From NCBI GenBank assembly GCA_037179385.1, contig CM074179.1, positions 70,389,806 to 70,453,805 on the forward strand: a stretch of DNA of 64,000 bases, given 5' to 3'. The notes under the pieces were generated by a model. The model did not search any database. It worked only from the letters and a program-made list of their open reading frames with translations, and was not told the DNA's origin. Shown here piece by piece: positions 35,301-47,273 of this stretch. Every line of letters starts with the position of its first letter. Positions within the stretch are counted from its first letter, which is position 1. This stretch comes from Holothuria scabra (taxonomy: Eukaryota > Echinodermata > Holothuroidea > Aspidochirotida > Holothuriidae). The position numbers were made by a program, and so were the translations under genes.

Positions 35301-36384
35301 GAGTGTTACTCCGTTCCTGCCTGTTTGTTTTGGTAAAGTGGTATATTTGTCAGATGCTCAAACAAATAGGTCAAAGAGGACAATAAACATGAAATTCGGT
35401 AAAATAAAATGATAAACTGACATTTTTTAGGAAATGTCGAAGCTTATATTCCATGTCAGTCTGTATAAAGGTAATAGTCCTGACAAAGATCATGTAATGT
35501 AAATCACGGGCTGCCTTTATCAAACATTCCAATCAGCCAATAACTTGTCTGGTGATACATCAAGATAAGGAACGATTCCTACAGGTGTTTTCAGCTTTGG
35601 TAAACCATTCCCACAAAAGGTAAATCTGTGACCAAATTTAACGTATCGTATGCTCTTTAGAAATTGAAAACAAAGACCTTAAAGGAAGGATACGTCTATT
35701 TCGGGCTTTTTTAAAAGCTTCATTAATCTTTTAGTGAATTAAAAACAATATGAGACGTATGGGATCTCCCCCCTTTCCTAATTGTAAATTGCCGTCCTCG
35801 CTTTACTAGGAAGCTGTTATTTGTAAAAAAAATCACCAAGCAGATATCCGTTTAATGGTAGCCTACACCTCAGACATATAAACAAAGAGCTGTTACTCGG
35901 TACAAGTTTCAACATTTCTCTGATTTTAAGGGCAATTCTCCGTCAAGATCACCTCTATTTGAAGCTTCTAGATTGTGTAGGACTTTCACTGGATAAAAAG
36001 GCAAGAAAAAATAAAAACAAAAAAATGGAAAACAAAAATAATGGTCTGCAGTCTTGTAAATAATAGTTTTTGTACAAAGGGGATTTCTTGCACCAACATT
36101 TGCACTCTTTTTCTTGTAGTTTCTCTTCACCTGGTTTAAATTCATTTCAAATATCAGTTTGGCGCTATACATGCGAATGGATTTAAATTCAAGCTTGGTA
36201 ATTTCGAAAATTCTTCTTAACTTTACTTACTTAAGAAATGTACATTAGTTAGTCTTCTGTCTCTGGAGGTCATTTGCACACTGTACCTTGAAAGTATAGC
36301 CAATCAATTGTTAATTATTTCCATATAACAGTGGTTTCGATTTAAAATAAAAAAGCACTGTTGTTTCTTATCAATATTGCTTAG
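32313..36384. other. intergenic; one long dispersed repeat
   Basis: From about 33730 to 33930 the sequence resembles 48100-48290, for example ACATCACTTCC and GTTGACCTTGAAGTTAA. A G-run lies at 32922-32934. ORFs here are short and without domain. Confidence 0.4.
33730..33930 (+). repeat. dispersed repeat, copy 1 (mate at 48.1 kb)
   Basis: Shares AAATTTGTGTTT, TACATCACTTCC, CACAT, TGCTTT and TGTTGACCTTGAAGTTAA in the same order with 48100-48290. Unclassified. Confidence 0.55.
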
Positions 36385-36478
36385 GGATGGCCAGGTCAGC
36401 ACAAAGCGTCTAGAAGATTGGAATATGAAAGCAGCCTGTTCAGTAGGGAAGACTAGTGAGAGGAGGAACTATGACCAG
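36385..36478 (+). CDS. candidate plus-strand exon, unknown
   Basis: 94 nt between a pyrimidine-rich acceptor (ATATTGCTTAG) and a GTACTA donor. The open frame contains STKRLEDWNMKAACSVGK, then TSERRNYDQ, and looks coding by composition. I do not recognise it. It could be a transposon-derived fragment or part of an otherwise unseen plus-strand gene. Confidence 0.2.
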
Positions 36479-36512
36479 GTACTATTTCATTATTAATTAG
36501 ACCGAAAAACAT

Positions 36513-36545
36513 TACGATTTATTAATCTGTTTGATGCGATTTATT
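36513..36545 (-). terminator. possible polyadenylation signals of TRIM-A
   Basis: Two AATAAA hexamers on the minus strand (36545-36540 and 36523-36518) are the first ones found below the TRIM-A stop, giving a 3' UTR of about 500 nt. Position-based guess. Confidence 0.3.
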
Positions 36546-37035
36546 TCGAATAACATAATGTGGTTCTCTGGTACATATCACTTAGGTTTAACGAAAACGA
36601 GCGCCCAATAAAATCTGAACTAGAAAAACATCTCAAATTAACTTCAGTAACTGTTATTTCACTTTTTCAGTGATGATGTATGGACGTAATTACTCCATGG
36701 TTGATGTTGTGAAGGAATTCACATATAGTAAACAGAAAAAAACAGCGTTATTGTTGTGTGAGATATTATCGCTCTCGGTAAACTACGAATAACCTTTATA
36801 GATTACACTTTTAAAATAAACAAACAAAACAAACATTAACACTAAATTTACATAAATCGGAAAGAGCAGACTTTCACATTCAAATTTCTTATTTAAAGAT
36901 GTCATAACTTTTTTAAACCTTTATGAACCTTATTGCCCCCAAGACCATTCTTGTAATATGAATGAAAATTCTTTACAATGGGAGACCTCAAGGCATGTTG
37001 GAATCTTATTCTTTACTGTTTGAAAGAGGGGTTAT

Positions 37036-38513
37036 TTAGAAAGGCAAATTGAAGGTTAGCATTGAATCATTATCGAGACAAACAAATGCTTCTTCACCAA
37101 TGACTGACATACTGACAGCCCTCTGCAAATGTTGTTCAGACGAGCTTGCCAAGCACGGTTTAACAATATCCCCTGCATGGTTATACAGAGCTACCTCCCA
37201 TTCATTTGGTTCTGAATTGGAAACAAAGAGTACCAGCCAATGTGAACCATTTGCACGGGTGACAATATTTGGTGACTTACAACGCAAACTAGGGGATTTT
37301 AACGATCCTCCCTGGTATGGGAGTTTGTTATTTACTCTGACCAATATGACGTAATCACAACCATCAGCAATCAAAGCAATGACGTCTTCACCGCGTGAAG
37401 CGTAAGTAAAATTATTATTGGGCAGCAAGTTTGTCATATCTATGGTCCCTACAAGTTTACCACAGACTTTATACTCTCTTAAAATAGATGACGAACTTTC
37501 AGAAATGATAAACAACGAGTCTCTAGAATCACATTTTGTATGACTAAAGGAGATACTGGTTATCCATGAATCGTCTTTCAGTTCATTACAGGATATCACT
37601 GACTCAGCCTCTAAAGCGTTTTGCTCATCCGTAGGAACTAAGACAATAAACACCTTTTCACCAACTGCAAGCAAAATGCATTGCTTCCCATCAAAGAAAC
37701 CAGAATTACTAGACACAACAATAGGGATACCATGACTTGCAGCCAAGTCTTTGTGTCGCAAATGCTGCATCTGAGAGCAACCTGGATCAGCAGTGCGACA
37801 TAGAACGAGATCTACGCCCCCTTTATCCAGTCTCCTGTCAATAACTTTAATGAACTGATTTTTCTCGAAAGGTATTGTGCCAATGACAGAATTAAAATGG
37901 AGTTTAATGAATTTACAGTGATTTTGAATGCTAAAGTATAGTGGACGATCTACTTTTGAAAATAATTTTCCCTGTTCCTCTGTTTCGATCGATATCTTTT
38001 CAATCTTTGTCACCGATTCAGAAATCTGCATTAACTTGGATGCGGATTGATGGCCATTACCTAGGGCAGCAGGGACGTTTTTCATCCTTCTGAGATCTTC
38101 CTTAGCTTCGTCAAGCTGTGACGTCATTGACAACAGAGTTTGTGCATTAAACATTTCCATCTTTGCAAGTCGCTTAAGCAGATTTAGTTTATGTTTGTTA
38201 CCTTGGTCAAGCAACAACGCATATCTGAAGTCAATTTCGTCATTACCTTCAGCGCTACGTGACTTAAGCAATGCATCGATATTTTTACAGCGGTCTTCAA
38301 TAGCTGCAAGCTCAAGTTTCATTTCGTTTAGTTTATTGGATAACGTCATGCGTTCATTCATAATTTTCGGTCTAACATCTCCCGATGGGACAATTTCACA
38401 GTTTGAGAGACCGTTATGTGGATTAGGAGTGCAAGCTTCACAACTCTTGCTACAACACGTCAAGCATACGTATCCCGACTTCGCTTCCTTATGTTTGGGG
38501 AAAATTCCATCCT
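37036..38513 (-). CDS. TRIM-A exon 2: B-box, coiled coil, C-terminal module
   Basis: Starts after the acceptor TTTCTTTACAG; the longer open frame upstream to 38625 is intronic. B-box ligands in protein numbering are H102, C111, C114, C119, C122, H127 and C133; the position of the first Cys is F99. As in TRIM-B, the last pair is H-x5-C. A charged helical stretch with RLAKMEMFNAQ and QLDEAKEDLRRMK follows. The C-terminal module carries DDSWITSIS, SILREYKVCGKL and SHWLVLFVS, each with a counterpart in TRIM-B in the same order. Stop at 37036-37038. Confidence 0.88.
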
Positions 38514-40642
38514 CTGTAAAGAAAACAAGGATTTTACGCTCTTGAAATGTGCTCAGCAATGGAGGACTCATTTGCACCACTTTGTAATCACGTTTAAAAG
38601 CTAAACATGTTAAACTATTGTACACTAAATGTTTAAAATTTATACATATTTAAATGCGAAATGTTTAGGACCTAAACAGTTACGGTGTATGTTGAACATC
38701 TCAACATATTAACAAGGTGGGTTAAAAGTATTTTATTCCTTAACATTTGTTGAGTGAAGATCTCCCCATACTGTCATTGTTATTGATCACATATACAGCT
38801 AACAGTTTCCTAAACGTCTTAAGAAAAGAAATAACAAAGCTCTTTATGAGATCAAGTCTAAAACCCATAACCAACCAGAACCAATTAAGTTGTAATGATG
38901 CTGAACAAACGAATTGCAGCCTTTGTTTACCAAAGGATGCTATTAAAAAATCAAGAAAATATGTACTGAATATGGTGTCCAGTCCCACTCTCTGGAACAT
39001 GAAGGAAGGTGCCTATGCTGAAAAGCGCTATGATTTCGTAGGGAAAGGAGACGTGCCCTCCAACATTTGAAAATCGTCCATTCACTTTGAATTTTTCACA
39101 CAGTCACCTCATATCAATGTTTGTTTTTCTTGGCCCTATAAAGGGCTTGTTAACGTCCCCACACAGCGAAAAGCCGTTTTGGGGGTGGGGGTGGGGAATA
39201 GTAAGTTTAAGTGCTCTGTTTTTACAATACTTGCAATGGTGTTCATTCAGTTTTAAGTAAAATATTGTTCCAGCTTCGAAGGATATAAAAATAAACCCAT
39301 AATATTTATATTCTACGTAGGGACCAGTGGAGATTTGGAAGACCCTTTTGCATCCGAAAAATAGCAATGAACTTCTGACCTACTGTTTGTACAAACAAGC
39401 CCAAGTCATTGACAGTCATATATCGCTGGATTGGATATAACGAAAAATCCCCAATGATACCCCCTTTTTCAAATTTTCAACACTCCCCAAAGGTATCAGG
39501 CCAAAATTCATACAAACAGCCACATATTATGAATATGTATAAGTTGTGCACCAACGGAATGGGCCCGCGTGTTGTAAAAAAATACAACCTTACGCATCAC
39601 AGAAACCGAGCCAACTCGATATATGTACAACGGGTGAGACTGCGATGAACTACCTAACACATGGTCACGCCACAGGTCAATCAAGTCAACGGGATGAGCG
39701 TCTATCGGAATTATACATAGACATTACATCTTAGTTAAAAGGGAAGCTTTCCCAAACAAAAAAATAAATGTGCTATGATTATTCTTTTCTGTTACGTGAG
39801 TATAATTGTGTGCTTGATTAAACAAAGATCACCAAAAAATGGTCTTATTATGGAACGTATTTTCACCAGTATTGCAAGCAGACAGATCACATACATTCTT
39901 ATCAGGCCGAAACCATTCCTACCACCCTGTAATTAGAGTTACGTGTGAATCAAAAATGCTAATTTAAATATGGAAACATAATGCTTCATATAAGACTGAC
40001 CCTAAAATGATTACGATAAATGTGTGATGTCTATAACGCCTTTCCTCAACAATTAAATTATATGTCAAAATTGCACTTTTATATTCCACAGAAATTTCAT
40101 TGACCTCGGAGATTAGCTAACGCAGTTTGAGGAATAAATGATTCAATAACAGAAGTGTAATAAAGTGTAAGACTATTAAAGACTTTTTAAAATCCCAATG
40201 GCAAAGAGTTATAAAAATCGCTCCATCCAAAATGTAAGAAAAAAAAGGACAAAATACCATTCATCTTTTCTCTCTAAATCCTGCATGTAATCGGGACAAA
40301 CAGTCAAATCAGGCAAAGCTTATTTGAAAAAATAGAATTACACGTACTCTTTGTCAATTGTTTCCCTCTGTAATCTTTTAAAATGTCAGAAGCTCCCTTC
40401 ATATTACATCTCCTCATCAAACCGATAATATGATCGACCAAATCTTCCTGAGGCATTCCTCGTCCCTGCAGTTCAGCAAAAAGGTCTTTGGCAGTCGTTA
40501 CCAACTTCTGTCGAGATGGTTTTATTTTGAGACATTGACTAACTAGCAGTTGGATATCTGCTTTATTTAAGAGTTTAGAGACGTCATCAAGGGTAGATGA
40601 CAAATCTTTCGACATGTTTTTTAACTCCATGACAGTAAAATT
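37036..40642 (-). CDS. TRIM-A: DED-like plus B-box/coiled-coil protein (two exons)
   Basis: Two minus-strand exons, 40348-40642 and 37036-38513, join in phase 1 (A+AG gives Lys) into a predicted protein of about 586 residues from ATG 40630. Order: death-effector-like domain (about 10-90), B-box (99-133), helical coiled coil (about 145-310), and a C-terminal beta-rich module (about 320-586) paralogous to TRIM-B. Both junction sites are good (donor GTACGT, acceptor TTTCTTTACAG). Death-fold domains recruit partners by homotypic contact and B-box/coiled-coil regions oligomerise, so a cytosolic signalling scaffold is a reasonable inference. No RING is present. The first B-box ligand is Phe in place of Cys. 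The acceptor before the first exon implies a 5' UTR intron or an unseen upstream exon. Confidence 0.75.
38514..40347 (-). other. intron of TRIM-A
   Basis: ORFs on both strands at 38740-39070 overlap each other and carry no domain. A G-rich run (GGGGGTGGGGGTGGGG) lies at about 39180-39196. No other exon is recognised. Confidence 0.5.
40348..40642 (-). CDS. TRIM-A exon 1: death-effector-like domain
   Basis: Frame opens after a TTTGCAG acceptor (phase 0) and leaves in phase 1 at GTACGT. The first ATG that precedes the domain is at 40630. The pattern ADIQLLVSQCLKIKPSRQKL, then LFAELQGRG, then EDLVDHIIGLMRRC and SDILKDY follows the helix 2-6 layout of death-effector domains (LF-x2-L-x2-RG and a final dL-x5-DY). 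The RxDL charge motif of caspase-8/FADD is not intact. CARD or another death-fold class remains possible. Confidence 0.6.
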
Positions 40643-40867
40643 CTGCAAACTGAGAAAGAGAATAATGGCTTATTTGAGTAAATGAAGTAAGTTTTATTGA
40701 AAATAGAATGATAAAACTGACATTGAGGATCAATCTTTTTATGTGAACATATTGCTTCTCAGACGTATGTCTAAACCTAGAACAACGTCCCTAAATTAAT
40801 GCAAAGTTTTTCTTACTCAAAATTTATATCTGGGTAATATGTGGAATTATCTAGCTGTTACAAAGTT

Positions 40868-41900
40868 GGACATATCTTGCCTGATATAACTTGATGAAAT
40901 ATCAGTCAAGATATGTTTGTGAAGTTATATGGCCATATTAAGCCAGACATAACTTTGTGAAATGCCTTTCTAGATATATAAATAAAATTTCATATGGCTT
41001 TAACAAACCACATACAACTTCATGAAATGCCAGACCAGATATATAAATAGAGTTTTACATGGCCATATAAAGCCATATACAACAGATTAATGTACCATGC
41101 CTGATATACATGCTAAATTTTATAGCGCCATATAAATAGGTTTTGGTTTAATTTGTGTACCTGTCCCATACATAGGCCGTCTTTAGAAGCTGAATAAGTA
41201 CAAGTAAACCAATTGAAAAGCATAACTCTCAAATATTTTCCTAACATTTATCCATATTTTACTTACATATGCAAATGGCTTTCTAATGTGGGCGTGGTGA
41301 GGAATTTAGAGCCCTGATTTTTTTTTTTTTATTTTCAAGGAAGTAAAATGAACAGAAACACAAAACCTTCAACAAAATGTATGTTGGAAAATTGCCCCAT
41401 ACCGTAATTGAAACCAACAATGCGGTGTAAACATTTAAAAGTAGAAATATCACAACCGGTTTTTTTCATTATTCAGTAATTATTAAGTAATTAAAAACTT
41501 CAAATACTTAAGCTTGTGTAATATTACGGACTTCAGGAAGCAGTGAAAGTTTGGGTTTCGCCGAACGGCCCTTTGCCAGAGGGTAGGGAGGACTTTAGAA
41601 AAAGCAAATCTTCTGATACGTTTTACACGAAAGTAAAACACAAATAATTTTAATTTCAATTTTTAATTTAACGTTTTGAGGGCCATGAAGCCATTTGGCT
41701 TATCGAGGACATTATGCCATTGTGAGCGTGAAAATTTGAGCCATAAAAAAATTTATATTGGCCGTATATTCCTTTATGTTATACCACGTTTTACCTGCCC
41801 AATTTTTGTCAACTCAAGACACAAATTCCATATCTGGACCAAATATGGGTCAGATATAAATTTCCACATGTGGCCCATACATAAATTAAGGGTAACAAGA
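40868..41900 (+). mobile_element. satellite-bearing transposon, copy 2 (left-truncated)
   Basis: Same order of parts as 30767-32312: degenerate tandem units with AAGCCAGAYATAAC, then TTTGGTTTAATTTGTGTACC, then CAATGCGGTGTAAACATTTAAAAG, then AAATTCCATATCTG and GGCCCATA near the end. The left inverted end is missing and the tandem array is shorter and more diverged, so this is an older copy. Confidence 0.7.
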
Positions 41901-44452
41901 ATGTTTTGTAGTCTTTGCAAAAAAAAAAAAAAAACACATTCACAAAACAAAAACAAAAAAATTATTATGCAAATGATTGGTGCTTAGCCGATGATTAGTT
42001 TCAAATGATGGGATACACCTGACCTTCAAGCTCTCATGAGATCAATTTGACGAACTCTAGCGAATATATTCCGAACTTTCTTTCTACGTAACATAACATG
42101 AAAACGACAAAACATATTGAACTCCAAATTTTCTTTGGATACGTTCCAAGTGGAAAGGTGGGCATTTGAGTTTATGTCCCCTTGACACTAAAGCAATGGG
42201 AGTGTTATTCCTTGTTCCCATGGCCGTCTATCATGTCTGGCGAAGAGTAACAGGGGTCCTAGTTAAAGATTGCCATAGTGCAGCAGGTAAACGTATTTGT
42301 ACGAATTTTGCTAACTCAAATTTCAAATTCCGCTTGATGCAGTAGCTTCTACCGACAACTAAGGTAACGATGGTAGTGTAACATATATGTGATTGCTCCT
42401 ACTTACCTTCATAAGAAAAGTTGCTAGTAGTTATCAAATCTGCGTGGCCTTTTGAATTTTGAAGGTAATCCAAGGGTTTATTTCGACTATCGTTTCAACG
42501 GATACAACTGGAATTTTCTGGCGGCAGTGGTCATTGCATTTGTCTGCTTCAACCGTTGAGATGAGTCCCGATTGGTAGCCTGCACTGCCATGTCACTCAC
42601 TTAAATTCTACGTGGGGGTTAAGAGATGTCGCACTTTTAATATTCATACCTGCAAAACGATCCCCTATATGATTCACTTTCTACCTTTATCTACATCCAG
42701 TCGCTATTTAATGAACGGATCAACTGGCCGTTCGTGATGAGTATATATAAGTACTTTTGAAACTGACGGGGAAGCTTCAGCCTTGCCTCCCTATTCAACA
42801 ATTAAGCTCATATGTACCATACAAGTTAAAGGGGTGCCCACATAACACACGAGAAGTTGGCGATCGTGTTTTATGACAGCAACTGAAAGCATTTAAAATA
42901 CGGTACAAACGGTCCGAAGTGAAGTTTGCTCACATCACCAGATTTGGGGCGATTTTTTCAACTTTATGTTATCTTGCGATATATTATTGACATCCGGTTG
43001 ATCTATCCATTCCTGAAATTAAAAATCTTGGTAACATAGAGAAAGGAAAGGAGGGAGAAACTAAAGGGGTTGCGCTTTGTCAAAAATGTGTTAGGCTGGC
43101 ACAATTGCCGATCTAATCTCGCTCTCCGTAATCATCCCCACGTTACGTAAGGAATAAGTATCAACTTACTGATCCGTCTGATCTAGGTGGTGGAAGATTC
43201 GAGCTTTTTATACTTGACGGATGCATATCGTTTCAACATAAGTGTAATGATCCATTTAAAATAATTAAATGGTAACAACCATGGTTGTCCAAATCTGGTG
43301 TACTACCAGAGCTAGCTTATAAAGAAAAACGTGACGAAGAGAGTAACTGTGAGTTGTTTGAAATGAAGTGTAAAAGGCACAAATGATCATTTTTAGTTGA
43401 AAAACAATGGCTTATTGGTGCCCTGACACATCTTTATAATACAGAACAAGGATCAGGTTCATATGCAATGGACCTTTTAAGGTAAGGGGTGAAAAAATTT
43501 CGGAACTTCTCTTCCTAACATATTTTCCTGTTGGGTAGACTACCTTAGCGGAGCGCCATCTTTGGCTCGCAGCGGAGTATTGAGTCTGTAAGAAGAAACG
43601 AAGAAGTCTTTTCTATTACGTTGTCCAATCATGTCGTGCACTCTTTCAAACTCAGTGATTATTAAAAAAAAGATGTCACGGTTACTATGATAAATTTTTT
43701 TTTTTAAATTTCCGTGGTCTTTTTTGGAAACAACCAACTACGCTTGAGAGTATTGAATCCACTCTTCATGTAAGATATTTGTCAAAACTCGAATGTAACC
43801 CAAATTGTTTGAGACCGCTGCTCATCAATTTAACCTGTTGGAGATTTCGACCCAACTTTTCACCACGGTGTGTTTAACTAACACTTGCGTAAAGCGGATT
43901 TCTTTCGATTTTGCTATCTGAGTTATGTTGTACATCCAATAAGTGATTCAGGAATTTCTTGTTACTTGGTTATGTAAATTGTTAATCGTTCTTCGTTCGT
44001 CATAGTCTTGTGCAGATTTACTTATCATCGAGTGACCCGAGGAGCTGGTTGAATAAAGTAACCGCTCACACTTGGCTATGCTCTACTCATGTCTAGATTT
44101 CGTAGTTTATCTAAACTAGTGTCCGGTCATCTAGCCTCCCACCGTTCCTCGGAAACTTAAACCCACGCTTCACTAGTTAAGTTCCATAGTAACATAGTTT
44201 TCATTTATTATTCAAGTATTTCGTGCCATGCGCAACAGGGTTTGGGTATCCATAAATTGTGGCCGATCTTCAACCTCATCCAGTAGAAGAACTCTTTGTT
44301 AGGCACTTATAGAAAAAATGGATCCGAGGATAACCTGGGGAGGCATGTGTGGACCATTGTTAGGCAAATAATGTCAGTGTGGATGTCTTCAGCCAGAGAC
44401 AACAATAGAAAGATAAGATAACGGTAAGGGAGAGAGTTGCGTCAACACTTAC
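41901..44452. other. region with one candidate microexon, otherwise no gene seen
   Basis: Around 43530-43600 a segment with CTACCTTAGCGGAGCGCCATC resembles 46510-46540 (CTATCTTAGTGGAGCGCCACT), so a dispersed repeat extends here. No clear gene. Confidence 0.35.
42407..42439 (-). CDS. candidate phase-1 microexon LITTSNFSYE
   Basis: 33 nt between a CACGCAG acceptor with a weak pyrimidine tract and a consensus GTAAGT donor, open in phase 1 and symmetrical. It could belong to the first CCP gene, whose CCP exon leaves in phase 1. Confidence 0.22.
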
Positions 44453-44485
44453 CAGACAGACCAGTCACTACGCAGGACAGCCCTT
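44453..44485 (-). CDS. candidate phase-1 microexon GLSCVVTGLS
   Basis: 33 nt between TTAGACAG (poor tract) and a GTAAGT donor. Symmetrical phase 1. Kept only because the size and phase match the other microexons. Confidence 0.17.
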
Positions 44486-45578
44486 CTGTCTAATACCCCT
44501 TCCACACTGGCACGATTTTCAACGGGTGCACCCGGATGCACCCATTGAATGTCCCAGCATAAAAGGGAACTCGGGTGAAACGCAGGTGAAACACCGATTA
44601 ATTTTTCCGATTTTTTCCCCTCGAATGGTAATCTATGAAGTTTTGTTTGCGGTCACACACATGTTTTTCGCTGGTAAACTTGAAATTGATTCGTGTGTCA
44701 TACACAGCGTTCACATGGGCCTCTTGTATTTTGACTTTTTCTCTGTAATGCCGATCAAATGAATATCTGCATGTGGCTTCATTAAACCAGGCACTGGTGT
44801 TAAGGAGGAGACACAAGACCCCTATCTGTCACACTAACTAATTAACCTATCTGTCACACAATAGGTACTTCAAAAATAGTAAATAATATTCAGGCATCAA
44901 ACTTTGATTGACAAGTCTCTTTGTTCCTATTGTTAAGCCTTGTTGACCTGTCCCATGCTTAAGAGGATTTGCCTCTTTTAAAACCAAGTTATCCTGCAAC
45001 AATTGTCTTTGTTTAAAGATGCTTTGATTTGAGGTTTGTTACCGACAGGTTCCAAACTCGAATCAAAAGTTTTAGCTTAAGGACTGTCAATGAAAGTTAA
45101 AATAGTTTATTCTCTTTGTTTTGCAACGAATTCGATAAGTCGTCTGCTATAAGCATTGTTAAAGGCTAAATCATTTTACTCAATTTTGGCAACTTTCCGT
45201 ATGACTCCTAAACACACTCGAAATATATATAGCGTTAAAATTCTCCAAAGAAATAAAGAGAAATTTTATTTATTGCAACGAATAACGACGAAAGTGTAAC
45301 ATTTCATATGTTTTCATAACGGCTGACAACAAAAAATAAACGAAACACCACGTAAGGGCGTGCCCGCTCACTGGAATTTTGACAATGTATTACTGATCCT
45401 GGTTGGTCTAGGCATTGAGATAAAATATTTGGGAAGAAAAGGAAGGTTATTGTCGGCAACAAACATTGCCCCATACAGTCAATAGAACGTTTTGTCTCCA
45501 TCTTAAATACCTCCCTGATTGAATAAAGCAAATTGTGCTAAGCTATGCAGTGCGATGTCGCCTACTGAGAATAGTCTA

Positions 45579-45753
45579 CACTGTAAAAAATGTCTGTAAT
45601 GTTACAAACTTTTTGTACAATTACAGAAGAAAAAATAAAGAAATACAAAAAGAATACATAAAAGTGCTGTCAATGAGTTGACAGCACTTTTTATGTAATC
45701 TTTTGTTTTTCTTTATTTTATTTTCTGTAAATGTACAGACATTTTTTACAGTG
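45579..45753. mobile_element. 175-bp fully palindromic MITE with TA duplication
   Basis: Flanked by TA on both sides. Ends CACTGTAAAAAATGTCTGTA and its reverse complement are perfect, and the arms stay complementary to a 4-base TGAG loop at the centre (AAAGTGCTGTCAA/TTGACAGCACTTT). TA duplications and these ends point to Tc1/mariner-type mobilisation. The related 1.36-kb element at 55348-56707 has similar ends. Confidence 0.82.
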
Positions 45754-45904
45754 TATAATGTACACATGTGTGAATTGCTTTCTCATGTAATTTTTTGCTG
45801 TGTAACTGTTAAAAGGCGTTTTTGCCACCTGACTGCAACACCGGTGGCTGGTCTTTGGAGTAGGGAGGAGAAGAAAATGTTGCAGCTTCAAAGTGCCGAG
45901 GCAG

Positions 45905-46650
45905 TCAATGGCGTACGCAGGATGTCTCTGAGGGGGGGGGGGGGAGATGCAGTATGCTGAGTGATCGCCGGCCTGAGTGAAGGGTCTAAGCAAGGAGAGG
46001 TGTTAGCCCTCCCCTTTGAAACATTTTGGCCTTTTCAAGAAGCCCAGATGAAAAATGGTGCAAAATTTTTTGCTTTGACAGAAACAGTGTTAAAAGTTGA
46101 ATTTTCAAAGCTCATGAGGATAAAACTGAAAATTTTGTGTCTTTACATGCAATCTAATGACATTTACGCTACCTTTCGAAGTAAAATTCGTTTTCAAATT
46201 TGCCAATTTTTAGGAGAAAACAGAAAAGAGCATCGATCGGCATAGGCGAACGGCAACTTTTAAGATTGCTGTTTTTTCTTGGCCACAAAACGTCATTTTG
46301 CTATAAAGATTATCTCAGCGTAGCTTCCCTTTGTTGACGCGGAGCGTAGAGAACATTTCGAAAAATCAAACCCGTAGATGGCCCAAAATAGCATTTTCCA
46401 GACCTCCACGAAGAATCCAACGAGTCGCTATCCCCTTGGTCGTTTATAATAAAATGCTCACTCAGAAACGTATTAAAAGATGTTTTGACCCTAAAATGTT
46501 ACTTTGCTCGAAAGACTATCTTAGTGGAGCGCCACTATTAGTTGGCTCTCAGTGTAAAGAAAATTTTGAAAGATTGCGACCTTCCGATAGCCGTAAATTG
46601 CGTTTTCCTACTTGGAGAGAGAATCTCAACAATATTATTGTTTAGCTTTT
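45905..46650 (+). repeat. dispersed repeat with GCGTACGCAGGAT start
   Basis: Starts with GGCGTACGCAGGATGTCTCT, a G-run, and TATGCTGAGTGATCGCCGGC; the same beginning occurs at 63925-64000. It ends in a long A-run at 46660, which suggests retroposition, though no target duplication was seen. Confidence 0.5.
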
Positions 46651-47273
46651 GTCTGCAAAAAAAAAAAAAAAAAAAATCTGCAACATGCTAAGTGATCAGA
46701 ATATTACCACATCAAATATTAAACCACTATTACATAAATGGTCTTGACTCTTTTCAGGGGACCTAAATAACGGAATTAAAAATATGCTTAAGCTTCTCTA
46801 CTGTGACTCTTTGCTAATTTCAAGATCAATTGATGAAATTGGCTGTCACTTCTTAAACTCCCGACTGTTTATGGTTTCACTCCTAATATCTCTTGCATGA
46901 TAAATGGCAAACTATTGCTCACCGCACCTGAACCCTCCGCTTCGATGACCCGTCACATACGTCTATGCCGGCCGGGGAAGGAAGGAGTCTTATAAAAGTA
47001 GATGTCCTCAGAGGCAATCGATGCCACTAGGGTGTTAAAGAATCTATTTTTAACAAGTAAATTTGGAATGTGACAAAACTTTCTTGTAAAGAATATAAAA
47101 AAATACATCACTGAGGGCCTTACAGAGACAGTCCTTCCCCTTAGAAAACTTTTGAGAAGTTGGCTGTACTTACGTGAAATCTGGTGCCATCTATGCTATC
47201 TTTTGGATTAAAGTCTGTGTTAGTAAAGAAGAACTACGAACTTTTTAGGATCTAATAAAAATGGCATCCATGT

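Noticed and set aside
37049..37354. Plus-strand ORFs opposite TRIM-A (37049-37354, 38195-38545, 38416-38604)
   Set aside because: Antisense shadows of the real minus-strand exon; codon content makes sense only on the minus strand.
46331..46645. 104-codon plus ORF
   Set aside because: Inside a dispersed repeat that ends in an A-run; no recognisable protein domain.
47162..47215. Possible 17-nt exon before a GTAAGT on the minus strand near 47170
   Set aside because: The acceptor has no pyrimidine tract and phases are incompatible with neighbours.
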